From: an uncultured Microbacterium sp.
Lineage (GTDB): Bacteria > Actinomycetota > Actinomycetes > Actinomycetales > Microbacteriaceae
Length of the DNA stretch: 41,548 nt
Reading direction: 5' to 3'
Assembly: GCF_913776565.1 (NCBI RefSeq)
Contig: NZ_CAJYPF010000060.1
Location: 1 to 41,548 of the forward strand
The first letter of the stretch is position 1; each line of letters begins with the position of its first letter. Positions 1 through 8,277 of the stretch are shown piece after piece. The notes under the pieces were generated by a model, which saw only the letters and a program-made list of their open reading frames with translations, was not told the origin of the DNA and made no database searches. The position numbers and the translations under genes were made by a program.

Positions 1-2
1 TC

Positions 3-950
3 ACCTGCATCATCATCAGCCACAAGCTCAAAGAGGTGCTGCGCATCTCGGACCGCATCACGATCATCCGCGACGGTCGCACGATCGAGACGATGCACCG
101 CTCCGATCCCGAGACCGACGAGGGGCGAATCATCCGCGCCATGGTCGGTCGAGACCTGAACAGCCTCTTCCCGCCGCGCGAACCCGACATCGGCGACGAG
201 CTGTTCCGCGTCGAGAACTGGACCGTCCACCACCCCGTCGACACGGAGCGCGTCGTCATCCAGGACGCGTCCTTCATGGTGCGCGCGGGTGAGATCGTCG
301 GTTTCGCGGGCCTCATGGGCGCCGGGCGCACCGAGCTCGCGATGAGCATCTTCGGGCGCATGTACGGTACGGGCATCTCGGGCGAGGTCTACAAGAACGG
401 TCGGCAGATCGATGTGCGCACCGTCGATTCCGCGATCAAGCACGGTATCGCCTACGCCACCGAGGACCGCAAGAAGTACGGCCTCAACCTCATCGGCGAC
501 ATCCAGGTCAACGTCTCGGCCTCGGCTCTCGCGCGCCTGGCCCGCCTCGGCGTGGTCGACCGCTACCGCGAGTACAAGGTCGCGGACTCGTACCGCTACA
601 AGATGAACATCAAGGCACCCAGCGTCGCCGCCGTCACCGGTCGCCTCTCGGGCGGGAACCAGCAGAAGGTGGTCCTGTCGAAGTGGATGTTCACCGGACC
701 CGACGTGCTGATCCTCGACGAGCCGACGCGCGGCATCGACGTCGGGGCGAAGTACGAGATCTACGGCATCATCAACGAACTCGCGGCGCAGGGCAAAGCC
801 GTGATCGTCATCTCGTCGGAGCTGCCCGAGGTCATCGGCCTCTCCGACCGCATCTACACCATCTCCGAGGGACGCATCACGGCCGAGGTCAGCCGGGACG
901 ACGCGACGCAGGAGACCCTCATGCGGCACATGACCGCCGGAAGGAACTGA
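3..950 (+). CDS. CUT2 sugar ABC transporter ATP-binding protein, 3' part (MmsA/GguA/XylG type)
   Basis: The gene is cut by the window start, leaving about 315 codons. Reading begins at the H-switch of the first nucleotide-binding domain (ISHKLKEV) and runs through the whole second domain. That domain has the degenerate Walker A typical of sugar ATPases of this type ([10 protein letters not shown]), the signature LSGGNQQKV, Walker [12 protein letters not shown] and the switch SSELPEV. Two fused ABC domains are the hallmark of CUT2 monosaccharide importer ATPases (RbsA, XylG, MmsA). It would power uptake through the permease that starts 5 bases after its stop codon. The best match in my memory is the multiple-monosaccharide group (MmsA/GguA), but the substrate cannot be read from the sequence. 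The binding-protein gene is presumably upstream, outside the window. Confidence 0.93.
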   Translation, partial: TCIIISHKLKEVLRISDRITIIRDGRTIETMHRSDPETDEGRIIRAMVGRDLNSLFPPREPDIGDELFRVENWTVHHPVDTERVVIQDASFMVRAGEIVGFAGLMGAGRTELAMSIFGRMYGTGISGEVYKNGRQIDVRTVDSAIKHGIAYATEDRKKYGLNLIGDIQVNVSASALARLARLGVVDRYREYKVADSYRYKMNIKAPSVAAVTGRLSGGNQQKVVLSKWMFTGPDVLILDEPTRGIDVGAKYEIYGIINELAAQGKAVIVISSELPEVIGLSDRIYTISEGRITAEVSRDDATQETLMRHMTAGRN

Positions 951-955
951 CAGAA

Positions 956-2176
956 ATGGCCACCGCATCCACTCAGACGGTCGACGCGCCGACGCAACCC
1001 GGACCGCGACGCCGCGGCATCCTGTCGCGCATCAACTTCCGTCAGTTCGGCATCCTCGCCGCCCTCGTCATCATCATCGCCCTGTTCCAGGTGCTCACCG
1101 GCGGTCGCCTGCTGCTGCCGGGCAACGTCAACAACCTCATCCAGCAGAACGCCTACGTGCTGATCCTCGCGATCGGCATGGTCATGGTGATCATCGCCGG
1201 TCACATTGACCTGTCGGTCGGGTCGGTGGTGGCGATGGTCGGCGCGATCGCCGCGATCGCGATGAACCAATGGGGCCTGCCCTGGTACGTCGCGGTGGTG
1301 CTCTCGCTGATCGTCGGCGCCGTCGTCGGGGCCTGGCAGGGCTTCTGGGTGGCGTTCGTCGGCATCCCGGCCTTCATCGTGACCCTCGCGGGCATGCTGC
1401 TCTTCCGCGGTCTGACCCTCGTCCTGCTCACCGGGGGCACGATCAGCGGTCTCCCGGACGGCTTCACCGCGATCGGCGCCGGCTGGCTGCCGCCCGTGCT
1501 CGGCTATGTCGGCAACTGGGACAGCCTGACGCTGCTGCTCGGCGCGATCGCGTGCGTGCTGCTGGTCGTGCAGCAGCTGCGCACCCGCGCGACGCTGCGC
1601 CGCCTGGAGCTTCCGCGTGAGCTGGCATGGTCGTTCTGGCTCAAGAACGCCATCGCGGTCGTGGTCATCATGGCCGCCGCGTTCACGCTCGCCACCTACA
1701 ACGGCACCCCGATCGTGCTGATCATCCTCGCGGTGCTCGTGCTGGCGTACACCTTCGTGCTCAACCGCACGACCTTCGGCCGGCACATCTACGCGATGGG
1801 CGGCAACCTGTTCGCCGCGGTCATGAGCGGCGTCAAGACGAAGTGGGTGAACTTCTTCATCTTCGTCAACATGGGCGTGCTCGCGGGCCTGGCCGCCGTG
1901 GTCAGCACCGCGCGCGCCGGAGGCGCCGTGGCCGCGGCGGGTCAGAACTACGAACTGGATGCCATCGCGGCGGTGTTCATCGGCGGTGCCGCCGTGCAGG
2001 GCGGCATCGGAACGGTCGTGGGCGCGGTCGTCGGCGGCCTGGTCATGGGCGTGCTCAACATGGGTCTGTCGATCCTCAGCGTCGACGCCGCGTGGCAGAT
2101 GGCGATCAAGGGCATCGTGCTGCTGCTGGCCGTCGCGTTCGACATCTTCAACAAGCGACGCAACGGCGGTGTCTGA
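956..2176 (+). CDS. CUT2 sugar ABC transporter permease (MmsB/GguB/XylH type)
   Basis: This 406-residue integral membrane protein begins with ATG 5 bases after the ATPase stop, with GGAAGGAA as ribosome binding site. It carries the family segment AGHIDLSVGSVVAMVGAI after the first helices and the conserved C-terminal VFIGGAAVQGGIGTVVGA loop. About ten hydrophobic segments are visible. It is longer than RbsC-type permeases (about 320 residues) because of a hydrophilic insertion around residues 195-225 (QQLRTRATLRRLELPREL) and extra helices. That is typical of the GguB/MmsB/XylH branch. It forms the membrane channel of the importer with the preceding ATPase. A strong hairpin starts 2 bases after the stop, so the operon probably ends here. 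Confidence 0.93.
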   Translation: MATASTQTVDAPTQPGPRRRGILSRINFRQFGILAALVIIIALFQVLTGGRLLLPGNVNNLIQQNAYVLILAIGMVMVIIAGHIDLSVGSVVAMVGAIAAIAMNQWGLPWYVAVVLSLIVGAVVGAWQGFWVAFVGIPAFIVTLAGMLLFRGLTLVLLTGGTISGLPDGFTAIGAGWLPPVLGYVGNWDSLTLLLGAIACVLLVVQQLRTRATLRRLELPRELAWSFWLKNAIAVVVIMAAAFTLATYNGTPIVLIILAVLVLAYTFVLNRTTFGRHIYAMGGNLFAAVMSGVKTKWVNFFIFVNMGVLAGLAAVVSTARAGGAVAAAGQNYELDAIAAVFIGGAAVQGGIGTVVGAVVGGLVMGVLNMGLSILSVDAAWQMAIKGIVLLLAVAFDIFNKRRNGGV

Positions 2177-2177
2177 C

Positions 2178-2216
2178 CGGATGGGGAGCGCGGCCCCGGG
2201 GCCCGCTCCCCATCCG
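2178..2216 (+). terminator. GC-rich stem-loop ending the CUT2 operon
   Basis: Arms at 2178-2190 and 2204-2216 are perfectly complementary over 13 bases. The loop (2192-2203) is itself the 12-base palindrome GGCCCCGGGGCC. It begins 2 bases after the permease stop. There is no T-run, which is common for actinobacterial terminators. The terminator role is inferred from position and strength. Confidence 0.7.
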
Positions 2217-2275
2217 CTCCCGCGGAGGTCCGCCCCCGCGCGCCGTGATGCGAAGATAGGGGAGGTGCCTCCCTC

Positions 2276-3487
2276 ATGACCCCTGCCGTGTTCGAGCCCG
2301 CAACCCCGCTCGCGCCGCCGGCTGGCCGTACGACGAACGACCTGATCCGTCAGCAGAACCTCGCGTCCGTCCTGTCGCTCCTCCACTCCCGGGGAGCGCT
2401 CTCACGCGCGCAACTCGGCGCGACGACGGGGCTGAACCGTTCGACGGTCACCGGCCTGATCATGGAGCTCACCGAGCTCGGTCTCGTGCGCGAGGCCCCG
2501 GGCGGGGAGCGCACCGGCAAGGTCGGACGCCCCACCCTCGACCTCGAGCCCGAAGACCACGTCGCCGCCCTGAGTGTCCGCGCCGAGCCGCACGCGGTCA
2601 CCGTCGCCCTCGTCGGCCTCGGCGGGGTCGTGCACGCGCGGCTGCGGCACGACACCGCTTCGGCGCCGTCGCCCCGACGCTTCGTGCAGATCGTGGCGTC
2701 GTCGGTCGAGGCGATGCGCGCCGACATCGATCGGCATTACCGCGTGGTCGGGGCGGGTCTGGCGGTTCCGGGGCTCGTCAACGCAAACGGCTCGGTGCTC
2801 GTGTCGCCGACCCTCGGCTGGAAGCGCGACCCGGTCTCCGCGCGCCTGAGCGACGAACTGGGGATGCCGGTGACCGCCGGCAACGACGCCAGCATCGGCG
2901 CCCTCGCCGAGTCCCGTTTCGGCGTCGGGGTGGGCGTGGGCAACCTGCTGTACCTCGGTGGCGCGATGCACAGCATCGGCGGCGGCCTGATCATCGACGG
3001 GACGCTGCTGCGCGGGACCTCGGGCTACGCCGGCGAGCTCGGTCACACCGTGGTGGACCCTCGGGGGCGCGCGTGCGTGTGCGGCCGCCGCGGCTGCCTC
3101 GAGGCCGAGGTGAGCCTCGACATCCTCGAGCCGCTGCTGGGGCGTCGCAAGCTCGACGAGGACGAGCTCGACGTCGAACTGGGGGTGGCCCGCAATCCGC
3201 GCGTCATGACCGAGGTCACCCGCCAGGTCGAGATGCTGTCCCTCGCGCTGACCAACTTCGTCAACGCGTTCGCGCCCGAGACGGTCGTGCTCTCGGGGTA
3301 CCTCGGGGCGCTGCTGTCGGTGAGCCGCGAGCGCCTGGCCGACGCCGTGCGGGTGCACCCGCTCGGCGCCGAAGGGCGGACCATCCGCCTCGAACGCGCG
3401 CACCTGCGTTCGCGTCTCATGCTCATCGGGCCCGCGGAGCTGGCCTTCGCCGACCTGCTGTCGAACCCGGCGGGCTTCCGCGGCTGA
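2276..3487 (+). CDS. ROK family transcriptional regulator
   Basis: This 403-residue protein joins an N-terminal winged helix-turn-helix (about residues 20-80, RAQLGATTGLNRSTVTGLI) to a ROK sugar-binding domain. The ROK domain shows the sugar-site segment NDASIGALAE and the zinc motif GHTVVDPRGRACVCGRRGCLE, with its His and three Cys intact. A strong AGGGGAGG ribosome binding site (2258-2265) supports the ATG start. ROK proteins with this architecture (Mlc, NagC, XylR) repress sugar genes until a sugar binds. It lies just downstream of the CUT2 permease gene, on the same strand but after a terminator, so it probably controls that importer. The inducer is unknown, and I found no clear operator in front of it. 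Confidence 0.93.
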   Translation: MTPAVFEPATPLAPPAGRTTNDLIRQQNLASVLSLLHSRGALSRAQLGATTGLNRSTVTGLIMELTELGLVREAPGGERTGKVGRPTLDLEPEDHVAALSVRAEPHAVTVALVGLGGVVHARLRHDTASAPSPRRFVQIVASSVEAMRADIDRHYRVVGAGLAVPGLVNANGSVLVSPTLGWKRDPVSARLSDELGMPVTAGNDASIGALAESRFGVGVGVGNLLYLGGAMHSIGGGLIIDGTLLRGTSGYAGELGHTVVDPRGRACVCGRRGCLEAEVSLDILEPLLGRRKLDEDELDVELGVARNPRVMTEVTRQVEMLSLALTNFVNAFAPETVVLSGYLGALLSVSRERLADAVRVHPLGAEGRTIRLERAHLRSRLMLIGPAELAFADLLSNPAGFRG

Positions 3488-3652
3488 GCGGCGCCCCTCG
3501 GCTCGGCGCGCGCGATCGTTTCCGGCCGGTTCCGGGGCGCGGGTCGCGGGGAGCGGGACGGATGCCGTATCCCGGCCGTTCACGCGGGTGTCGCCGCCGC
3601 CGTCTAGCGTGCCCGGGTGCGCTCGACCCGACGGGCGCGACGGGAGGGGACC

Positions 3653-4489
3653 GTGGACCTCGTCGACACGGCGCGCCGGCCGTTCTGGCCGTGGGTGATC
3701 GCCCTGATGGTCGTGCTCGCCTCCGTGGGCGGGCTGTTCGCGGTCGCGCAGACGGCGGCGCGCGAGGCCGAACGCACCGCGGCCGATCGGTCCGCCGCGC
3801 GCGCGGAAGCGTGGGAGGTGCCGTCCGTCGCCGCGGCGGCCGGTGACGCCGTCGCGGCGTCCGTTCAGACCCCCGTGCCGGATGCCGTTCCCGCCGCGGT
3901 ACCGGGTGCCGCTGCGCCGGTGGACGTCGTCGCCGCCGACCCGACGTGGACCTCGACGGTCGCGGGGCGCACCGGCATCCCGGATCGTGCCCTGCGCGCG
4001 TACGCCACGGCCGCGCTCACCGTCCAGCGCGAGCAACCGGGGTGCGGGATCGGCTGGAACACGCTCGCCGGACTCGGCGCGATCGAGTCCGCCCACGGCA
4101 CGCACTCCGGTGGGTCCCTGAGGGCCGACGGGTACCCCGACCCGCCGATCCGGGGCATCGCCCTCGACGGGTCCGCCAGTGCGGCCATCGCCGACACCGA
4201 CGCGGGAGTCTTCGACGGGGATGCCGTGTGGGACCGCGCCGTTGGTCCGCTGCAGTTCATCCCGGCGACGTGGCAGCGGTGGGGTGCCGACGCGAACGGC
4301 GACGGCGTCGCCGACCCGAACCAGATCGACGACGCCGCCCTCGGCGCGGCGCGCTATCTGTGCGCGGCGGGCGAGATGACGAGTCCCGCGGGCTGGCGTC
4401 GCGCGGTGTTCTCGTACAACCACCTCGACAGCTACGTCGACGACGTTGCGGCGACGGCGAACGTGTACGCCGCACGCGCCGCAGGCTGA
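3653..4489 (+). CDS. Membrane-anchored lytic murein transglycosylase
   Basis: This 278-residue protein has one N-terminal membrane helix (about residues 10-30, PFWPWVIALMVVLASVGGLF), an Ala/Pro-rich linker to about residue 100, and a C-terminal lysozyme-like domain. The likely catalytic Glu is in LAGLGAIESAHG, followed by the substrate-site segments GPLQFIPATWQRWG and FSYNHLDSYV of the MltB-type family. It would cleave peptidoglycan glycan strands outside the membrane. GTG 3653 is preferred because GGGAGGGGA sits just before it; an in-frame GTG at 3617 would add 12 residues but has no clear ribosome site. It stands alone after a 165-bp gap and converges on the next gene with 15 bp between stops. 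Confidence 0.88.
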   Translation: MDLVDTARRPFWPWVIALMVVLASVGGLFAVAQTAAREAERTAADRSAARAEAWEVPSVAAAAGDAVAASVQTPVPDAVPAAVPGAAAPVDVVAADPTWTSTVAGRTGIPDRALRAYATAALTVQREQPGCGIGWNTLAGLGAIESAHGTHSGGSLRADGYPDPPIRGIALDGSASAAIADTDAGVFDGDAVWDRAVGPLQFIPATWQRWGADANGDGVADPNQIDDAALGAARYLCAAGEMTSPAGWRRAVFSYNHLDSYVDDVAATANVYAARAAG

Positions 4490-4504
4490 AGCCCCCCGCG
4501 CGGC

Positions 4505-5431
4505 TCAGCCGCCGATCACGACGTTGAGCGGTTCCTCGCCGGCGGCGAGACGCTCGATCTGCCGCCGCACCAGCCGCGCGATGCGCGGACGCATGGCATC
4601 CGTCGCCCCTCCGACGTGCGGGGCGATGAGCACGCCGTCGAGTGCCCACAGCGGGTGGTCGGCGGGCAGCGGCTCGGGGTCGGTCACATCCAGCGCCGCG
4701 CGGATCCGGCCGCGCCGCACGTGGTCGACCAGGGCGTCGGTGTCGACCAGCGGGCCGCGTCCCACGTTCACCACGAGGGCGCCGTCGGGAAGCGTCGACA
4801 GCGCGTGATCGTCGATGACGTGTCGCGTCGCGTCGCCGCCGGGGAGAGAGGCGATGAGCACGTCGGTGTCGGCCAGCACCTCGTCGAGCTTTCCGAGGGG
4901 GAACACCTCGACGTCGTCCTGCAGGCGGCCGTGCGAGGCGACCGCGCGCAGCGACACCTCGAAGGGCTTCAGGCGCGCCGCGATCGCCCGGCCCACACCG
5001 CCGAACCCCAGCAGGGTCACGCGCTGATCGGCCAGTCCCGTGGCCGTGCCGCCGAGCCACTCTCCGCGGTCCTGCGCGCGCACGAAGTCCGGCAGGCGAC
5101 GCTGAGCGGCCAGCGCCAGGGCGACGGCCAGTTCGGCGGTGGCGGTCTCGTGGACGCTCGACGCGTTCGCGAACACCAGTCCCTCGGGCAGTCGTCCCTC
5201 GACGTTGTCGTAGCCGATCGACTGGCTCTGCACGAGGCCGACCTCGATCTCGGACAGGCGCTCGATCACGCCGTCCATGGACATGTACGGCGGCACCACC
5301 ATGTCGAAGCGGTCGCGGGGAGCGGCATCCGTCATGTCCCACACCACCACCTCGACGCCGTCGGGAAGGGTTCCGAGGTCGTCGCGCAGTTCGGTCGAGG
5401 GGACGGAGACGGTGATCGAGGGGGACGTCAT
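4505..5431 (-). CDS. D-isomer-specific 2-hydroxyacid dehydrogenase
   Basis: This 308-residue NAD(P)-dependent enzyme of the glyoxylate/hydroxypyruvate reductase type has a Rossmann motif GFGGVG at 142-147. The classical catalytic triad is complete: Arg225 (NVGRGPLVD), Glu253 (DVTDPEPLP) and His272 (APHVGGAT). The family interconverts 2-oxoacids and D-2-hydroxyacids. Its ATG overlaps the stop of the upstream flavoprotein by 4 bases (ATGA), so the two are co-translated. It is the last gene of an operon with an AllA-type ureidoglycolate lyase, whose product is glyoxylate. Reduction of glyoxylate to glycolate is therefore a reasonable but unproven role. Confidence 0.9.
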   Translation of the reverse strand: MTSPSITVSVPSTELRDDLGTLPDGVEVVVWDMTDAAPRDRFDMVVPPYMSMDGVIERLSEIEVGLVQSQSIGYDNVEGRLPEGLVFANASSVHETATAELAVALALAAQRRLPDFVRAQDRGEWLGGTATGLADQRVTLLGFGGVGRAIAARLKPFEVSLRAVASHGRLQDDVEVFPLGKLDEVLADTDVLIASLPGGDATRHVIDDHALSTLPDGALVVNVGRGPLVDTDALVDHVRRGRIRAALDVTDPEPLPADHPLWALDGVLIAPHVGGATDAMRPRIARLVRRQIERLAAGEEPLNVVIGG

Positions 5432-6906
5432 GACGCCGACGCTACCCCCGCGACATCGGAGGGCTGCGGTGCTTGCGGTCGGCGGCCGATGTGCACTCCC
5501 ACCGGCACGTCGTAGGCCCGGTACTCGGCGAGCAGGCGGTCGGAGTCGGCGACGAAGAGCCGTCGCGAGAGCGCGGCGGCCAGCTTGGTCGCCCCGCCGA
5601 CCAGGCCGGGGATCTGGTGGCTCAGCATGCCTTGGCTGATCCGCGCACCGTGGTTGAACAGGTGGATGCGCGACAGCGCCGAGCGTTCGGGGTCGTGGCG
5701 GCTGACGAGTCCGAAGTCGTCGTCGAGATACGGGAAACGGGCGAGTCCGGGGTTCTGCGCGGCCGCGGCCGGCGCCAGGCGGTCGCTCCACAGGGTGGCC
5801 TCGTCCGCGACGGCGGCGAGCTCGGGGCGTCGCGAGAGGTCGGCGACGATGCCCGTGGCGGCCAGCACCACGTCGTAGTGATGGATGCCGTGCGGCGTCG
5901 TCACGGCGATGTCGTGGCCCGTCCACTCTGCGCTCTGCCACGGCGACGAGGTCATGAAGCGGAACCCGTCGAAGGCGTGGGCGCGCCAGAGCGCGTTCTG
6001 CGTGGCGGGCTGATCGACCGCCGACAGGTGGACGTTGAAGGCCCACTTCTGCGCGTCGGTGAAGGAGCCGTAGTTCTCGATGAGTCCCGCGAACTCCATC
6101 CACCGATAGGGGCTCACCTGCGGCATGGCGGGGCGACGCATGTGCACGTCGACCGATGCCGCCCCGTGCTCGAGGGCGGTCGCGGCGTTGTCGAAGGCGC
6201 CGGTGCCCGCGCCCAGGATCCCGACGCGCAGCCCCGACAGGGCGTCGAAGTCGATGTCGTCGTGGGTGTGGTGCACGCGCTCCGCCGGAAGACCGGACAA
6301 CAGCGCCGGCACGTGGCGTCCGCCCGCGCCCTCGATCCCCGTGGCGAGCACGACGTGCCGGGCGGGCAGCATCCACTCGCCGTCCGGTCCCTCGAGGTGC
6401 AACATGATCGGCTCATCGGCGCCCGCAGTCTCAAGGGCGCGCACGCGCGTCGACGACGCCACGACGATGCCCGACACGCTGCGGTACCACTGCAGAAAAC
6501 CCTGCCAGGCGACGGTGGGGAAGAAGTGGATGCCGTCCCACGCCGCCGCGCCGTACACGGCCTCGAACCACGCACGCGGGCTGACCGCCGGGGTGCCCCA
6601 GGTCGGCCAGGCGATGTCCTTGGGGGTGCGCAACGTGTGCATGCGGGCGTACGTCGTCCACGGGCCCGCCGCGTGCGCGGGGGACGCGTCGACCACCACG
6701 ACGTCGTCGATGCCGCGTCGGCGAAGGCCGCGCGCCAGGACGAGTCCCGCCTGCCCGGCCCCCACGATCACGACCGGTCGTACACCGTCGCGTGCGGCTA
6801 CCCACGGTCGCTCCTCGCCCGCGCTGAGCGCGGCCTGGTGGGCGGCCTCGCGCTCGAGCGCGGCCAGGCGCGAGGCGGCGTCGGGGAGCGCCTCGAGCAC
6901 GCTCAT
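5428..6906 (-). CDS. FAD/NAD(P)-dependent oxidoreductase, flavin monooxygenase-like
   Basis: This 492-residue protein has two dinucleotide-binding sites: GAGQAG at 49-54 for FAD and GAGTGA at 232-237 for NAD(P)H. ATG-type motifs (VVLATG, VLAATG) follow each Rossmann half. This layout is that of flavin-containing monooxygenases and related oxidoreductases. I do not recognise a subfamily that fixes the substrate. The conserved RTPKDIAWPTWGTP and YRWMEFAGLIENYGSF segments might define one. Both ends overlap neighbours by 4 bases (AllA-like gene upstream, dehydrogenase downstream), which shows a tightly coupled operon. It may oxidise an N-containing compound upstream of the lyase step; that is a guess from context. 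Confidence 0.85.
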   Translation of the reverse strand: MSVLEALPDAASRLAALEREAAHQAALSAGEERPWVAARDGVRPVVIVGAGQAGLVLARGLRRRGIDDVVVVDASPAHAAGPWTTYARMHTLRTPKDIAWPTWGTPAVSPRAWFEAVYGAAAWDGIHFFPTVAWQGFLQWYRSVSGIVVASSTRVRALETAGADEPIMLHLEGPDGEWMLPARHVVLATGIEGAGGRHVPALLSGLPAERVHHTHDDIDFDALSGLRVGILGAGTGAFDNAATALEHGAASVDVHMRRPAMPQVSPYRWMEFAGLIENYGSFTDAQKWAFNVHLSAVDQPATQNALWRAHAFDGFRFMTSSPWQSAEWTGHDIAVTTPHGIHHYDVVLAATGIVADLSRRPELAAVADEATLWSDRLAPAAAAQNPGLARFPYLDDDFGLVSRHDPERSALSRIHLFNHGARISQGMLSHQIPGLVGGATKLAAALSRRLFVADSDRLLAEYRAYDVPVGVHIGRRPQAPQPSDVAGVASAS

Positions 6907-7397
6907 CCGCCCACGATGACGACGCGCACGCCGTGCGTGTCGTCGAGCCGGTGGTTGTGGTGGTCGGTGACGTTGGTGTCGTCGAGCTCGAGGTTGACGA
7001 AGTCCATGCCCGGCTCGGCGAAGAACGGTCCCGCGTGCCACGTGCCCTTGCGCATCGTGATCGCGGTGCGGGGCGGGATGACGAACGCGCGCAGGTCGTC
7101 CGGCGTGGGGGCGTCGATACCGGGAGGGGCCACGGCGATCGACCACGACCCGTCGCCGACCGCCATGAGCGTCTGGGTCGTCTCGAGGTGCCGGGTGACG
7201 CGGGTGAATTCCGGGGTCTTGTCGTCGAGGTGCATCAGATAGAACCGGGGGATGCCGCCCGACACGTCGAGCACGGCCTCTTCGGCCGTGAAGGGGGTGC
7301 CGTCCTCCATCGGGGTGAGCACGACGCCGAAGGGGGCGAAGTCCTCGGGTGTGACCGTCTGCGCGGACAGGCGGTGGAGGTCGAGGGTGTCGGTCAT
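6903..7397 (-). CDS. Ureidoglycolate lyase family protein (AllA-like)
   Basis: This 164-residue protein has the length and cupin-like pattern of ureidoglycolate lyases, including RKGTWHAGPFF in the active-site strand and the HHNH cluster near the C terminus (TDHHNHRLDD). AllA splits ureidoglycolate into glyoxylate and urea at the end of allantoin breakdown. It is the first gene of a three-gene operon and lies just behind a pair of GntR-type operator sites (7438-7474). No allantoinase, allantoate hydrolase or purine-ring enzyme is nearby, so the physiological substrate may be a different ureido or carbinolamide compound. Family assignment is good; substrate is uncertain. Confidence 0.85.
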   Translation of the reverse strand: MTDTLDLHRLSAQTVTPEDFAPFGVVLTPMEDGTPFTAEEAVLDVSGGIPRFYLMHLDDKTPEFTRVTRHLETTQTLMAVGDGSWSIAVAPPGIDAPTPDDLRAFVIPPRTAITMRKGTWHAGPFFAEPGMDFVNLELDDTNVTDHHNHRLDDTHGVRVVIVGG

Positions 7398-7437
7398 GGG
7401 GGCTCGCTCTCGTCGGGTGCGTGAGCGTGAGCCTACG

Positions 7438-7474
7438 CTTGTCCGACAAGTGAGGGGGCTACTTGTCTGACATG
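7438..7474 (-). promoter_or_regulatory. Tandem GntR-type operator in front of the AllA-like operon
   Basis: CTTGTCCGACAAG (7438-7450) is a perfect 13-base palindrome around a central base. CTTGTCTGACATG (7462-7474) is the same site with one mismatch. Their centres are 24 bp apart. They lie 41-77 bp upstream of the AllA-like start codon and behind the GntR gene, the expected place for its own operator. TTGTCnGACAA-type symmetry is common for GntR regulators. Confidence 0.7.
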
Positions 7475-7510
7475 TTCACGCGCAGGTTACGCGACCGAAA
7501 CGACAGCGGT

Positions 7511-7528
7511 CGGGGCCCGGCGGCCCCG
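7511..7528 (-). terminator. Short GC hairpin after the GntR gene
   Basis: CGGGGCC (7511-7517) and GGCCCCG (7522-7528) form a 7-bp stem with a 4-base loop, 9 bases past the GntR stop. It could separate GntR transcription from the operon that follows. It is short, so the assignment is tentative. Confidence 0.4.
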
Positions 7529-7536
7529 GGCATCGC

Positions 7537-8244
7537 TCACCCCCGGTGCACGCGGCGGATGAGCGCGTTGCGCAAGCCCGCCGGCGCGGCCAGCTGGACC
7601 TCGCGCGACCAGTAGCCGACGCGGTCGTCGGCGCCGTAACCGCAATAGGTCATCTCGATGACGGGGATCGCCGTCGGGGCCCCCAGCGCCTCCGCCCGCT
7701 CCTCGTCGAGTGCGACGGCATCCACCCAGAGGGTCTCCCAGGCCACCTGGACGCCGTTGGCAGCCTCGGCCAGGTCGAAAACGGGGGAGCGGGGGTCCAG
7801 TGGGTCGTCGGACGTCACCGGAACGAGGTCTTCGGCGAGGGCATAGGCAGAGCCGTCGACGCTCCACACCTTGACGGTGCGCAGCACCGTCGTGCCGTCG
7901 GCCAGATCATCGAAGCGCGCGGCGGACGGGGACAGCACGACCCTCTCCGACGACACGAGCGCGAGGTGCGGGGTGTAGCCGGCGCCCCTGATCGACAGCG
8001 AGTGGTCGAACTGCTCGTCGATGCGGCGCCCCACCGCGGGAAGCCGGCGGTTCGGAGTGGTGCGGGCCCCCTGCGTGCGGTGCACGTACCCGCGCTCCTC
8101 GAGGCGGATCAGGGCCTCGCGCACGGACGCGCGACTCGCTCCGGTCAGCTCCGCCAGTCGCGGCTCCGACGGCAGCGTCCGGTCGCTCTCGCTCCACAGG
8201 GCGAGGAGACGATCGATGACGGGGTCCTGCTCGGGAACGCGCAC
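7537..8244 (-). CDS. GntR family regulator, HutC/UTRA type
   Basis: This 235-residue protein has an N-terminal winged helix (about residues 5-70, LPSEPRLAELTGASRASVREALIRLEERGYVHR) and a C-terminal UTRA effector domain (about residues 85-232). The start is GTG with only a weak ribosome site (GGGCGT). UTRA regulators bind a small pathway metabolite and then leave DNA. It lies directly upstream of, and on the same strand as, the AllA-like/flavoprotein/dehydrogenase operon, with two palindromic sites between, so it very probably controls that operon. Only 33 bp separate it from the LuxR-type gene upstream, so all three regulators may share a transcript. Confidence 0.9.
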   Translation of the reverse strand: MRVPEQDPVIDRLLALWSESDRTLPSEPRLAELTGASRASVREALIRLEERGYVHRTQGARTTPNRRLPAVGRRIDEQFDHSLSIRGAGYTPHLALVSSERVVLSPSAARFDDLADGTTVLRTVKVWSVDGSAYALAEDLVPVTSDDPLDPRSPVFDLAEAANGVQVAWETLWVDAVALDEERAEALGAPTAIPVIEMTYCGYGADDRVGYWSREVQLAAPAGLRNALIRRVHRG

Positions 8245-8277
8245 ACGCCCATCATCGTCGATCAGACGCGCCGACGC

